A stretch of DNA of 8,624 nucleotides from an uncultured Bacillota bacterium. Lineage in GTDB: Bacteria; Bacillota_I; Bacilli_A; RF39; UBA660. This document shows, in pieces, positions 1 through 5,502 of the stretch. The stretch is taken from assembly GCA_948466105.1 (NCBI GenBank), contig CAOJZR010000019.1, positions 1 through 8,624 of the forward strand, in the 5' to 3' direction. The stretch's first letter is position 1; the number at the start of each line of letters is the position of its first letter. Position numbers and translations under genes: made by a program. The notes below the pieces were generated by a model, which worked only from the letters and a program-made list of their open reading frames with translations, had not been told where the DNA came from and made no database searches.

Positions 1-1
1 G

Positions 2-269
2 TTTTTAGGACTATCGATATATGATGATATACCAAATTATTCAACATGGAGTCAATTGTAAGGAACAACATGGACTCCGCTTTACTAGAGTTCGTGGACT
101 AGTCAAAAATGATCAAAATGCCACGATGATTTTTGCGTGTTATAATTTAAAGAAAATGGCAAATTTGAGATGGAAAAATCATCCGAATGTGTCCAATATT
201 CTGATTATTTTTATAGATATTCTTCATTTCATAAAAAACTACATTAAAAAAGTGATATATTCATTTTGA
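2..269 (+). pseudogene. IS1182-type transposase remnant with an internal deletion
   Basis: Two pieces of one transposase lie end to end in different frames. Positions 2-58 (frame 2) read FLGLSIYDDIPNYSTWSQ, which resembles the N-terminal 'FLGL..DD.P..STWS' block of IS1182-type transposases, then meet a stop at 59-61. From about 57 in frame 3 the sequence reads CKEQHGLRFTRVRGLVKN and later ATMIFACYNLKKMANLRWKN, the characteristic C-terminal part, ending at TGA 267-269. The middle of the protein, with most of the DDE catalytic core, is missing, so it cannot be active. An open frame from the ATG at 21 exists, but its first dozen codons are out-of-frame sequence. Family placement is from motif recognition. 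Whether the 5' end of the gene continues left of the window cannot be seen. Confidence 0.75.
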
Positions 270-295
270 ATATACCACTTTGTCAACAACCTGAG

Positions 296-312
296 CGACT
301 TTTTATAAGTCG
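296..312 (+). terminator. hairpin with T-rich tail after the transposase remnant
   Basis: CGACTT (296-301), loop TTTAT, AAGTCG (307-312), followed by TTTTCTATTT on the plus strand. It fits an intrinsic terminator belonging to the insertion sequence and would stop plus-strand transcription before the tRNA gene. Confidence 0.5.
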
Positions 313-324
313 TTTTCTATTTAA

Positions 325-342
325 ACTCAAAATAACTTGAGT
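325..342 (-). terminator. possible weak terminator of the tRNA gene
   Basis: A 6-bp perfect inverted repeat (ACTCAA 325-330, TTGAGT 337-342, 6-nt loop) lies 11 bases beyond the encoded CCA end of the tRNA. On the minus strand it is followed by only three T before A residues, so it is a weak candidate. Confidence 0.3.
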
Positions 343-353
343 AAAAAGCAAAT

Positions 354-430
354 TGGTAGTCTGTACGGGGTTCGAACCCGTGTATACGAGCTTGAGAGGC
401 GCGCGTGTTTAACCACTTCACCAACAGACC
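354..430 (-). tRNA. tRNA-Glu (anticodon CTC), CCA encoded
   Basis: The minus strand folds as a cloverleaf. The acceptor GGTCTGT pairs with ACAGACT, followed by discriminator A and a genomically encoded CCA (354-356). The D arm is GTG/CAC with AGTGGTTAA in the loop, and the T arm is ACGGG-TTCGAAC-CCCGT with a 5-nt variable loop. The anticodon loop CTCTCAA (plus 392-398) places CTC at 34-36, preceded by the conserved T33, so it reads the Glu codon GAG. The body resembles bacterial tRNA-Glu (GGTnnGTTGGTGAAGTGGTTAA). The odd point is the anticodon stem CGCGC/GCTCG, which has a C-U mismatch at its middle pair (29-41). It is a single tRNA with its own promoter and no neighbouring tRNA visible. Confidence 0.9.
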
Positions 431-445
431 AATTAAGACAATATT

Positions 446-474
446 ATCTTAACATGAAACTTATTTTTTGACAA
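446..474 (-). promoter_or_regulatory. sigma-A-type promoter of the tRNA gene
   Basis: On the minus strand: -35 TTGTCA (469-474), 17-bp spacer, -10 TAAGAT (446-451). The expected start falls around 439, a few bases before the tRNA 5' end at 430. Confidence 0.65.
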
Positions 475-494
475 TAGCTTTATTAATATTCATA

Positions 495-528
495 TAAAAA
501 AGTTTAATTAAGTCTACTTATTAAACTT
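495..528 (-). terminator. AT-rich hairpin overlapping the regulator's stop codon
   Basis: AAGTTTAAT on the minus strand (528-520) is matched perfectly by ATTAAACTT (508-500) across an 11-nt loop and followed by TTTTAT. The stop codon of the CsoR-like gene (504-506) lies inside the distal arm. The stem contains a single G-C pair, so strength is uncertain, but position and polarity suit an intrinsic terminator. Confidence 0.5.
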
Positions 529-788
529 ATTATATCATCAACTTTTTCCTTAGATGAAATCATGTTATTTAAATTAGTCACTAAATATTCACCTAAAACT
601 TTATTGCCTATACTCTTTAAAGATTTATTAATAGCAGATATTTGATTTAATATGTCTGAACAATATCGATCATCAGTTATCATTCCCATAATACCTCTTA
701 CTTGACCCTCAATTATTTTTAAACGTTTAATTAAATATTCTTTATCTTCCTCTGTTCTATATTTTGTTACATCTTTTACTAACTCCAT
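504..788 (-). CDS. CsoR/FrmR-fold (DUF156) transcriptional regulator lacking the usual metal ligands
   Basis: This 94-residue protein has the full family pattern: LIKRLKIIEGQVRGIMGMI (19-37), DDRYCSDIL (39-47), Q49-I-SA and then the second helix. Length is typical. Family members are all-helical repressors that bind DNA as tetramers and release it on binding Cu(I), Ni, formaldehyde or sulfane sulfur. In copper sensors the ligands are a Cys in the RYC segment plus His and Cys in an 'HLxxC' segment of helix 2. Here Cys43 is present, but the aligned segment is EYLVTNL, with Tyr68 for His and Asn72 for Cys. No other Cys or His exists in the protein. A classical Cu sensor or a two-Cys CstR-type sensor is therefore unlikely, and the signal is unknown. 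The ATG is supported by AAGGTG at 796-801 and a consensus promoter. No transporter is co-transcribed with it, so the target may be its own promoter or distant genes. Confidence 0.85.
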   Translation of the reverse strand: MELVKDVTKYRTEEDKEYLIKRLKIIEGQVRGIMGMITDDRYCSDILNQISAINKSLKSIGNKVLGEYLVTNLNNMISSKEKVDDIISLISRLN

Positions 789-807
789 TTATATTCACCT
801 TAAGCTA

Positions 808-836
808 ATTATACACACCAAAGACGTAATAGTCAA
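808..836 (-). promoter_or_regulatory. strong sigma-A-type promoter of the CsoR-like gene
   Basis: On the minus strand: -35 TTGACT (831-836), 17-bp spacer, -10 TATAAT (808-813), followed 6 bases later by the ribosome site AAGGTG (796-801) and ATG at 788. The start site would be near 801, leaving a very short leader that begins at the ribosome site. I found no G-tract CsoR-type operator in the spacer. Confidence 0.75.
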
Positions 837-986
837 CAACCTCATTTTTTTAAATTAATTAAACTTTTTCTACTTTTTCATAATCATTCATATTCCATAA
901 CTCTTATATCTATATATTTTGTCACCAAATATTTAACAATCAACAAAAATTTTTTAAAGCTTTAAAATAAATAAACTTAACATATA

Positions 987-1029
987 AAAAACTGATATTT
1001 ATAAGTATTATTTATAAATATCAGTTTTT
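987..1029. terminator. bidirectional intrinsic terminator, perfect 18-bp stem
   Basis: AAAAACTGATATTTATAA (987-1004) is perfectly complementary to 1012-1029 across a 7-nt loop. On the minus strand the hairpin ends in TTTTT and would terminate the cdsA-rseP-ABC operon about 65 bases beyond the permease stop. The plus strand also ends in TTTTT, so it can work both ways. Confidence 0.75.
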
Positions 1030-1094
1030 GCAAATAAGTTGCCCATAATCTATTTAATATATCAATTATGTACTTTAGATTGATTTAAGTTTTT

Positions 1095-2408
1095 TTAATC
1101 TTTTAAAGCTTTAAACATTTTCTTCCATAACCCTTTAGAAGAATAGTTTAAAATACCAACTTTATAAATTTTCAAACCATATTTAATAAGTAAAGTATTA
1201 ACAACTATCATTATTATAATAGCAATACTTACTTCAATAACTCCAATTTGCCCAATAATTAAAAGCGAAGGCGCTAAAATAGCTGAAATAAGTGGTACAA
1301 ACGCAAAGAATTTAATAAATAATGCACCATCAAAAACACCAGCCATAATAGACAAATAATACCCAATTAACGAAATAATAATAATTGGTGTTTGTAATTG
1401 TTGAAAATCCTCTGTATTAGTTGTCATTGAAGCTAAAATACCTGCTAAAAGTGAATAAGCAAGGAATGTTAATAACATAAGAACTAGTGTTAAAGGAACA
1501 ACATAGATAAGTTTACTGCCTAAGCCACTTGCTAAAACTGTATTAATCACCCCACCAAACTCATCAATAACGCCATTCGTAATAGAAGCGCCACCAATAA
1601 TATTGCGAACAAGAAAACCAACAACAACAAAGCAAACAAGCAACATTCCTTGAATTAATACAAAAAGATTACCAGCTATTACTTTAGCAAAAAAGTGAGT
1701 TTTGGGAGAAACATTAGAAATAATAATTTCCATTCCTCTTGTTGTCTTTTCATCATTAACCTCAGCTCCAATCATCTGTACTAAAAATAAGGTTAGCATA
1801 AAAAACGGTAAAATAATAACAGGAAAAACAGTTGACATAATCATTGATGTTGCTTCATCTTCTGATTTCTCATTTTCATCTAAAATAACTCTTGCAATAT
1901 TAATTGGTTCATAGATTTTATTTATTTCTTCCATTGAAATCTTAGAATCTAAAATCGCCAAACTAACTTTTGTATTAGTAAGTGCATTAGATATAACTTG
2001 ATAATCAAGCGTATCAATAAAATTTTGACTTGTAATAGTTGCTTCTAAAACATTAGCCTTTTTCTCAAGAACAATTACAAGTGCTTTCTTTTTTTCTTCT
2101 TTAATAAGATCCTCTGCTGTTTTATCTTCTTTATAATTAATTAATTCATAGCCAAACTCTTCATCATTCGTCAAATTAAAACTATTTGCTTGCATTTGAT
2201 TAGAAAAAATATCAAAACTATCAGCTTTATCAACGACATATATTTTCATAGTATCATTAAAATCACCACCAAAAAAAGTAATAATACTATCAATATTTAA
2301 AGCTGCAAGAATTACTATAAACAAAATAATATTAGCAGCCATAAACCATTTTGTTTTTATTTTTCTTTTTAAACTAACACTTATTAAATAATTAAGCTTA
2401 CTTCTCAT
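1095..2408 (-). CDS. ABC-2 type exporter permease (NatB/YhaP-like)
   Basis: Membrane subunit of an ABC exporter working with the ATPase encoded just upstream. It has an N-terminal membrane segment (roughly residues 22-45), then a large domain of about 145 residues expected outside the membrane, then about five hydrophobic segments between residues 190 and 415. After the second segment comes EVNDEKTTRGMEIIISNVSP, the cytoplasmic 'E..(E/D)EK..R.(M)E....S.SP' element typical of NatB/YhaP/ABC-2 permeases. The tail is basic. The start is placed at the ATG 2406-2408 because AGGTGA (2414-2419) is the only good ribosome site. An upstream GTG at 2415-2417 would lie inside that site and adds just three residues. 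The gene overlaps the ATPase gene by 11 bases, implying translational coupling. The substrate is unknown: NatAB exports Na+ in Bacillus, but the family also includes peptide and drug exporters. About 437 residues, normal for the family. Confidence 0.85.
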   Translation of the reverse strand: MRSKLNYLISVSLKRKIKTKWFMAANIILFIVILAALNIDSIITFFGGDFNDTMKIYVVDKADSFDIFSNQMQANSFNLTNDEEFGYELINYKEDKTAEDLIKEEKKKALVIVLEKKANVLEATITSQNFIDTLDYQVISNALTNTKVSLAILDSKISMEEINKIYEPINIARVILDENEKSEDEATSMIMSTVFPVIILPFFMLTLFLVQMIGAEVNDEKTTRGMEIIISNVSPKTHFFAKVIAGNLFVLIQGMLLVCFVVVGFLVRNIIGGASITNGVIDEFGGVINTVLASGLGSKLIYVVPLTLVLMLLTFLAYSLLAGILASMTTNTEDFQQLQTPIIIISLIGYYLSIMAGVFDGALFIKFFAFVPLISAILAPSLLIIGQIGVIEVSIAIIIMIVVNTLLIKYGLKIYKVGILNYSSKGLWKKMFKALKD

Positions 2409-3297
2409 AATTCTCACCTACTTTAGCAATAAATATCTCATTTAGTGATGGTTCTTCAATTACAAATTTGCTTATGTCACTAGCTTTTGCTACAACCTCA
2501 AAAACCTTAGGCGCAACTTCTTCATTTGCAATTTTAACCTCTATCTCATCACCAACATTACTAACACTTAAAACACCATCAACTTGTTTTAGTTTTTCAA
2601 GTTCAATATTAGCTTTAATAAAAATATTTTTTTTGCGATACTGTTTTTTAATATCAGCTATTTTTCCTTCTAACACTGTTTTCCCTTTTAATAACACTAC
2701 TAATTTTTCACAAAATAGTTCAACATGTTCCATACGATGTGAAGAAAAGATAATCATGCTTCCTTTTTGAGCCATTTCAATAATTTCATTTTTAAATAAT
2801 TCTACATTAATAGGATCCAAACCAGAAAAAGGTTCATCCAAAATTAATAATTTAGGTTCATTTATAATCGCAGTTATAAATTGAATTTTTTGTTGGTTTC
2901 CTTTTGATAACTCTTTTATTTTTTTATCCTTATATTCTGAGATATTAAATTTTTCTAATAAAGTTTCTAATCTTTTTATGATAACATCATCTTGCATACC
3001 TTTTAAAGTTCCATAAAAAAGACATTGTTCTTTAACAGTTAGCTTAGTAAGTAAACTACGCTCTTCTGTTAAAAAACCTATTTTATCAGTTACATCATAA
3101 TCAATTTTTTTATCATTCCAAGTTACACTGCCACTACTTGCATCTAAAAGTCCCATAATCATACGAAAGGTAGTCGTTTTACCAGCCCCATTGACACCTA
3201 ATAAACCAAATATCTCCCCTTCTTTTACTGTAAATGATAAGTTATCTACAGCTAAAAAGTCGCCATAGTACTTTGTTACATTTTCTACTTTTAACAT
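2398..3297 (-). CDS. ABC exporter ATPase (NatA/YhaQ-like)
   Basis: Cytoplasmic ATPase that powers the following permease. Motifs, counted from the longer start: Walker A GVNGAGKTT (35-43), Q-loop region IGFLTEERSLL with Glu in place of the usual Gln (about 79-80), as is common in the YhaQ/NatA subgroup, signature LSKGNQQK (131-138), Walker B LLILDEP (151-157), D-loop SGLD (159-162), and switch His188 in FSSHRME. A C-terminal extension of about 80 residues ends in EPSLNEIFI, usual for NatA-type ATPases. Two adjacent ATGs exist (3298-3300 and 3295-3297). The second is preferred because GGAGG then sits 6 bases upstream instead of 3. That ribosome site abuts the rseP stop codon (TAG at 3309-3311), so the gene is tightly coupled to rseP, and its 3' end overlaps the permease start. 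Confidence 0.9.
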   Translation of the reverse strand: MLKVENVTKYYGDFLAVDNLSFTVKEGEIFGLLGVNGAGKTTTFRMIMGLLDASSGSVTWNDKKIDYDVTDKIGFLTEERSLLTKLTVKEQCLFYGTLKGMQDDVIIKRLETLLEKFNISEYKDKKIKELSKGNQQKIQFITAIINEPKLLILDEPFSGLDPINVELFKNEIIEMAQKGSMIIFSSHRMEHVELFCEKLVVLLKGKTVLEGKIADIKKQYRKKNIFIKANIELEKLKQVDGVLSVSNVGDEIEVKIANEEVAPKVFEVVAKASDISKFVIEEPSLNEIFIAKVGENYEK

Positions 3298-3308
3298 CAT
3301 ATACCTCC

Positions 3309-4337
3309 CTACTTAAACAATCTCAAAATATCATTATATGTTATTAGCACCATCAACATCATAAGTAAAACAAAACCAATTGAATTAATTGTATTTTCTA
3401 TTTTGCTATTTAATGGTTTACCTGTTATTTTTTCAATTATTAAAAATAATAAGCGTCCACCATCAAAAGCTGGCAATGGTACTAAATTGACAAAACCAAC
3501 ATTAATACTAATATAAGCTATTAGAAAAAGAATATTTAAAAAACCTGTCTTAGCTGTCTGTCCAACCACTTGATAAATGCCAACTGGACCTGATAGATTA
3601 TCTAATTGCAATTTACCAGTTACTAAATAGCCAATTATATGTGCCATTTGACTAATTGTAGTTCCTGTTTTAGTAAAAGCATATTTAATTGAACTTAAAA
3701 AACCATATTCATATTTATTATCTAAACTAAAACCATATAAGTAATTTTTATCAACTAGAGTAGGATTTATTTCCAATGTTTTCTTACTACCATCACTTTT
3801 TTTTACAGTTAACGTGATTTTTTTCCCAATATTTAACTGAAGTTGTAATGTTAATGCATCACTATTACCAACATGTTTACCATTGATACTAGTAATAACA
3901 TCACCTGCTTCTAAACCTTGATTATATGCATCATAATTTTTATCAACTATTCCAACTTTAGTTTTATTAGTAGGTGCACCATTTATAAGCGCAATTACAA
4001 AAAGCAAAACAAACGCTAATAAAAAATTAAAAATAACACCTGCAGTTACTGTTAAAACACGTTTATACCATTTTTTAGATTGAAAACGTTTAGCAACAGG
4101 AACATTTTCATCTACTTCAATACTTTCCCCAGCCATGGAAACAAAACCACCAATAGGAAGTAATCTTAAACTATAAACAGTTTCATCGTTCTTTCTTTTT
4201 TTTGATAGGATTTTAGGACCCATTCCAATTGAAAATTCATAGACATATATTCCTGATGTTTTAGCAAAAATAAAATGCCCCAATTCATGAATAAAAACAA
4301 TAATACCTAAAATTAATATAAAATATATAAGTGTCAC
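3309..4337 (-). CDS. rseP: intramembrane site-2 zinc metalloprotease (RasP/RseP/Eep-like)
   Basis: Site-2 protease that cuts transmembrane segments, in Bacillota typically anti-sigma factors, cell-division proteins and signal-peptide remnants. Visible features: HELGH zinc motif at 17-21 in the first membrane segment; RLLPIGGFVSMAGE (58-71), the conserved re-entrant element; a membrane segment around 95-118; a single PDZ domain about 125-195; LSGPVGI (248-254); and NLVPLPAFDGGR (284-295) carrying the third zinc ligand Asp292. A hydrophobic C-terminal segment covers about 316-335. At 342 residues it is a little short of typical Bacillus RasP. The start is GTG (4335-4337), well supported by AAGGAGG at 4345-4351, which overlaps the cdsA stop codon. 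It sits directly after cdsA, without the dxr gene often found between them, and is followed by the ABC exporter. Confidence 0.93.
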   Translation of the reverse strand: MTLIYFILILGIIVFIHELGHFIFAKTSGIYVYEFSIGMGPKILSKKRKNDETVYSLRLLPIGGFVSMAGESIEVDENVPVAKRFQSKKWYKRVLTVTAGVIFNFLLAFVLLFVIALINGAPTNKTKVGIVDKNYDAYNQGLEAGDVITSINGKHVGNSDALTLQLQLNIGKKITLTVKKSDGSKKTLEINPTLVDKNYLYGFSLDNKYEYGFLSSIKYAFTKTGTTISQMAHIIGYLVTGKLQLDNLSGPVGIYQVVGQTAKTGFLNILFLIAYISINVGFVNLVPLPAFDGGRLLFLIIEKITGKPLNSKIENTINSIGFVLLMMLMVLITYNDILRLFK

Positions 4338-4349
4338 TTTCTAGCCTCC

Positions 4350-5147
4350 TTAAATAAATGTAAAAACAAACATATATCCTAATACTACAAACAAAAAACT
4401 ATCCAATCTATCTAATATCCCTCCATAATTTTTAAAAAGAAATGCAAAATCTTTTTTTTGATAATAATTTTTAATGCTTATAAAAACTAAGCTTCCAAGT
4501 TGACTTAATATAGATAAAAATAAGGTAACACATAGTACTTGTGATATAAACATAGCAGGATTAATAATATTCACATAATAAATAGTTGGAATAACAGTTC
4601 CAAAAAAAGTACCACCTAGTGTTCCTTCTAATGTTTTACTAGATGTAATATGTGGAACAATTTTATATTTTCCAATCAATGATCCTATAATAAAAGCATA
4701 TGTATCTGTTAAAAAAGTTATTAAAACAAGATAGATAAGCAAATTAAGATTTATGCTTTTAACTAATATAACAATTGATAACGACATACTTAAAAAAAGA
4801 ATACTACCGATTAAATAAAACGCATCATTAACACTATAAGTTTCTCTTTTATAAAGAACAGTTGGTATTAGTAACAACATAAAAAGGCAAGCAATTAACC
4901 GAATGTCAATTGAATATATATGATTATCATTAACTGAACTAAGAACAATCATAAAAGTCATTATCATATAACTAACAAATTTTATAAAAAGTGGTACATT
5001 TTTTTTCGTAGCTTTTAAACATAAAAACTCCCACAGACTTATCATAGCTAAAGCATAAATCAACAAATTAAATAAAACACCTTTGCTTAAAAGAATCATA
5101 ACACAGAATATTAATAGTAAAAGCGATATTAGTTCTTGTTTTTTCAT
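4350..5147 (-). CDS. cdsA: phosphatidate cytidylyltransferase (CDP-diglyceride synthase)
   Basis: Integral membrane enzyme making CDP-diacylglycerol from phosphatidate and CTP, the precursor of phosphatidylglycerol and cardiolipin. The 265-residue protein has seven or eight hydrophobic segments. Family motifs: TDTYAFIIGSLIGKYKIVP (147-165), SSKTLEGTLGG (169-179), and the C-terminal signature region S224 to S250 with KKDF (231-234) and GGILDRLDS (242-250), including Asp233, Asp246 and Asp249. Spacing matches the family exactly, but the usual P-G-H-G-G is K-N-Y-G-G here (His replaced by Tyr241), and the 'KR' after S-x-x is K-N. Activity is likely, since the acidic residues remain, but this is a divergent enzyme. 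The ATG has AGAGGGA (5152-5158) upstream, and a promoter lies at 5170-5198. It is the first gene of a four-gene operon; uppS is not upstream. Confidence 0.9.
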   Translation of the reverse strand: MKKQELISLLLLIFCVMILLSKGVLFNLLIYALAMISLWEFLCLKATKKNVPLFIKFVSYMIMTFMIVLSSVNDNHIYSIDIRLIACLFMLLLIPTVLYKRETYSVNDAFYLIGSILFLSMSLSIVILVKSINLNLLIYLVLITFLTDTYAFIIGSLIGKYKIVPHITSSKTLEGTLGGTFFGTVIPTIYYVNIINPAMFISQVLCVTLFLSILSQLGSLVFISIKNYYQKKDFAFLFKNYGGILDRLDSFLFVVLGYMFVFTFI

Positions 5148-5169
5148 ATAATCCCTCTATCTTTAAATA

Positions 5170-5198
5170 ATTATAATATAAATAAAGATTTTATACAA
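5170..5198 (-). promoter_or_regulatory. promoter of the cdsA-rseP-ABC operon
   Basis: On the minus strand: -35 TTGTAT (5193-5198), 17-bp spacer, -10 TATAAT (5170-5175), then about 22 bases to the cdsA ATG. This implies the operon is started independently of the upstream leader/small-RNA unit. Confidence 0.65.
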
Positions 5199-5258
5199 GA
5201 AAAAAATAAAAATTTAAATTAACCCACTTATAACTAAATTTTATTTAATTAAGGTAAC

Positions 5259-5286
5259 CATTAGTTTAATAATAATTAAACTAATG
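5259..5286. repeat. 12-bp perfect inverted repeat with a 4-nt loop
   Basis: CATTAGTTTAAT (5259-5270), AATA, ATTAAACTAATG (5275-5286). Neither strand has a T run after it, so it is not a good intrinsic terminator. It could be an operator for the cdsA operon, an mRNA hairpin or a relic. No function is assigned. Confidence 0.5.
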
Positions 5287-5317
5287 TATTTATAAGTTTC
5301 AATATTACAATATAAAT

Positions 5318-5345
5318 AAGGATTGTAGATACAATTTCTATCCTT
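5318..5345 (-). terminator. hairpin ending the orphan leader/small RNA
   Basis: AAGGAT (minus 5345-5340) pairs with ATCCTT (5323-5318). Within the 16-nt loop TTGT and ACAA can form an inner helix. On the minus strand the tail is ATTTATATT (imperfect T-tract), preceded by seven A. On the plus strand the hairpin is followed by T7, but no plus-strand gene reads into it. Confidence 0.45.
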
Positions 5346-5459
5346 TTTTTATCTTGATATACCCCCCCCCCAGTATTGACCATTAGCAAACACAACATCT
5401 TTATTTAACTTATATTTCACTATCTCACTACTTCTTTCACTACAAACAAGAAATTTACT
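5318..5459 (-). ncRNA. candidate leader or small RNA with a G10 tract, unknown family
   Basis: A consensus promoter predicts a transcript starting near 5459 and a hairpin at 5345-5318 could end it, before the separate cdsA promoter. The roughly 140-nt RNA carries three copies of TAGTGA (plus 5437-5442, 5425-5430, 5417-5422) and a run of ten G (plus-strand C run 5362-5371) in an otherwise AT-rich region. I could not match it to SRP RNA, 6S RNA or another known class. The G-rich part followed by a hairpin loosely recalls a T-box, but the conserved T-box sequence and Stem I elements are not recognisable. It may instead encode a short peptide (5349-5465). Confidence 0.35.
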
Positions 5460-5465
5460 ATCCAT
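5349..5465 (-). CDS. uncertain 38-codon open frame across the G10 tract
   Basis: An ATG at 5463-5465 opens a 38-residue frame beginning MDSKFLVCSERSSEIVK and ending YWGGGISR, with the glycines encoded by the G10 run. With nine G the frame would run on to 5276 (62 residues), gaining a hydrophobic tail that includes STILIYIVILKLIN. Against coding: no ribosome site is present, and the ATG abuts the -10 box of the only visible promoter, so it would not be in that transcript. It could be a decayed gene or chance. No homology recognised. Confidence 0.15.
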   Translation of the reverse strand: MDSKFLVCSERSSEIVKYKLNKDVVFANGQYWGGGISR

Positions 5466-5493
5466 ATTATACCAAAATTAAAAAAACTGTCAA
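5466..5493 (-). promoter_or_regulatory. consensus promoter with no gene directly behind it
   Basis: On the minus strand: -35 TTGACA (5488-5493), 16-bp spacer, -10 TATAAT (5466-5471), a full match in both boxes. The -35 box lies inside the terminator hairpin of the preceding khpA gene. It drives the leader/small-RNA region rather than an evident protein gene. Confidence 0.65.
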
Positions 5494-5502
5494 TTGACAG
5501 TT
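5480..5502 (-). terminator. intrinsic terminator of the rpsP-khpA operon
   Basis: An 18-bp perfect palindrome AACTGTCAATTGACAGTT (5485-5502) forms a 7-bp stem with AATT loop and is followed on the minus strand by TTTTT. It overlaps the last base pair of the khpA stop codon (5501-5503). Confidence 0.75.

Larger units (their letters stand above)
1..312 (+). mobile_element. right part of a decayed IS1182-family insertion sequence
   Basis: This covers the transposase remnant plus the non-coding 3' segment that follows it. A 15-bp arm inverted repeat (249-263 with 267-281, one mismatch, 3-nt loop) spans the transposase stop codon, and a second hairpin lies at 296-312. Paired hairpins after the transposase are usual at the end of such elements. 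The exact terminal inverted repeat and target duplication cannot be set because the left end is outside the window, so the right boundary is approximate. Confidence 0.5.

Noticed and set aside
952..967. Perfect 16-bp palindrome TTTTAAAGCTTTAAAA, nearly repeated at 1101-1115
   Set aside because: The second copy is simply codons for Phe-Lys-Ala-Leu-Lys at the end of the permease. Both are low-complexity AT sequence and no further similarity extends around them.
1702..1914. 70-codon open frame on the plus strand
   Set aside because: It lies wholly inside the ABC permease gene on the other strand, has no ribosome site and its product looks like a reverse reading of the permease.
2468..2770. 100-codon Ser/Thr-rich open frame on the plus strand
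   Set aside because: It is antisense to the ABC ATPase, which has all its catalytic motifs, and it lacks a promoter or ribosome site.
5417..5442. Three TCACTA repeats suggesting a CRISPR-like or iteron array
   Set aside because: Units are only 6 bases, unequally spaced and just three in number, so they are far from a CRISPR array or replication iterons.
5318..5459. T-box riboswitch for an aminoacyl-tRNA synthetase
   Set aside because: The G-run followed by TATATC and a hairpin looks superficially similar, but the AGGGTGGNACCGCG core is not present, no Stem I motifs are visible, and no aminoacyl-tRNA synthetase gene follows.
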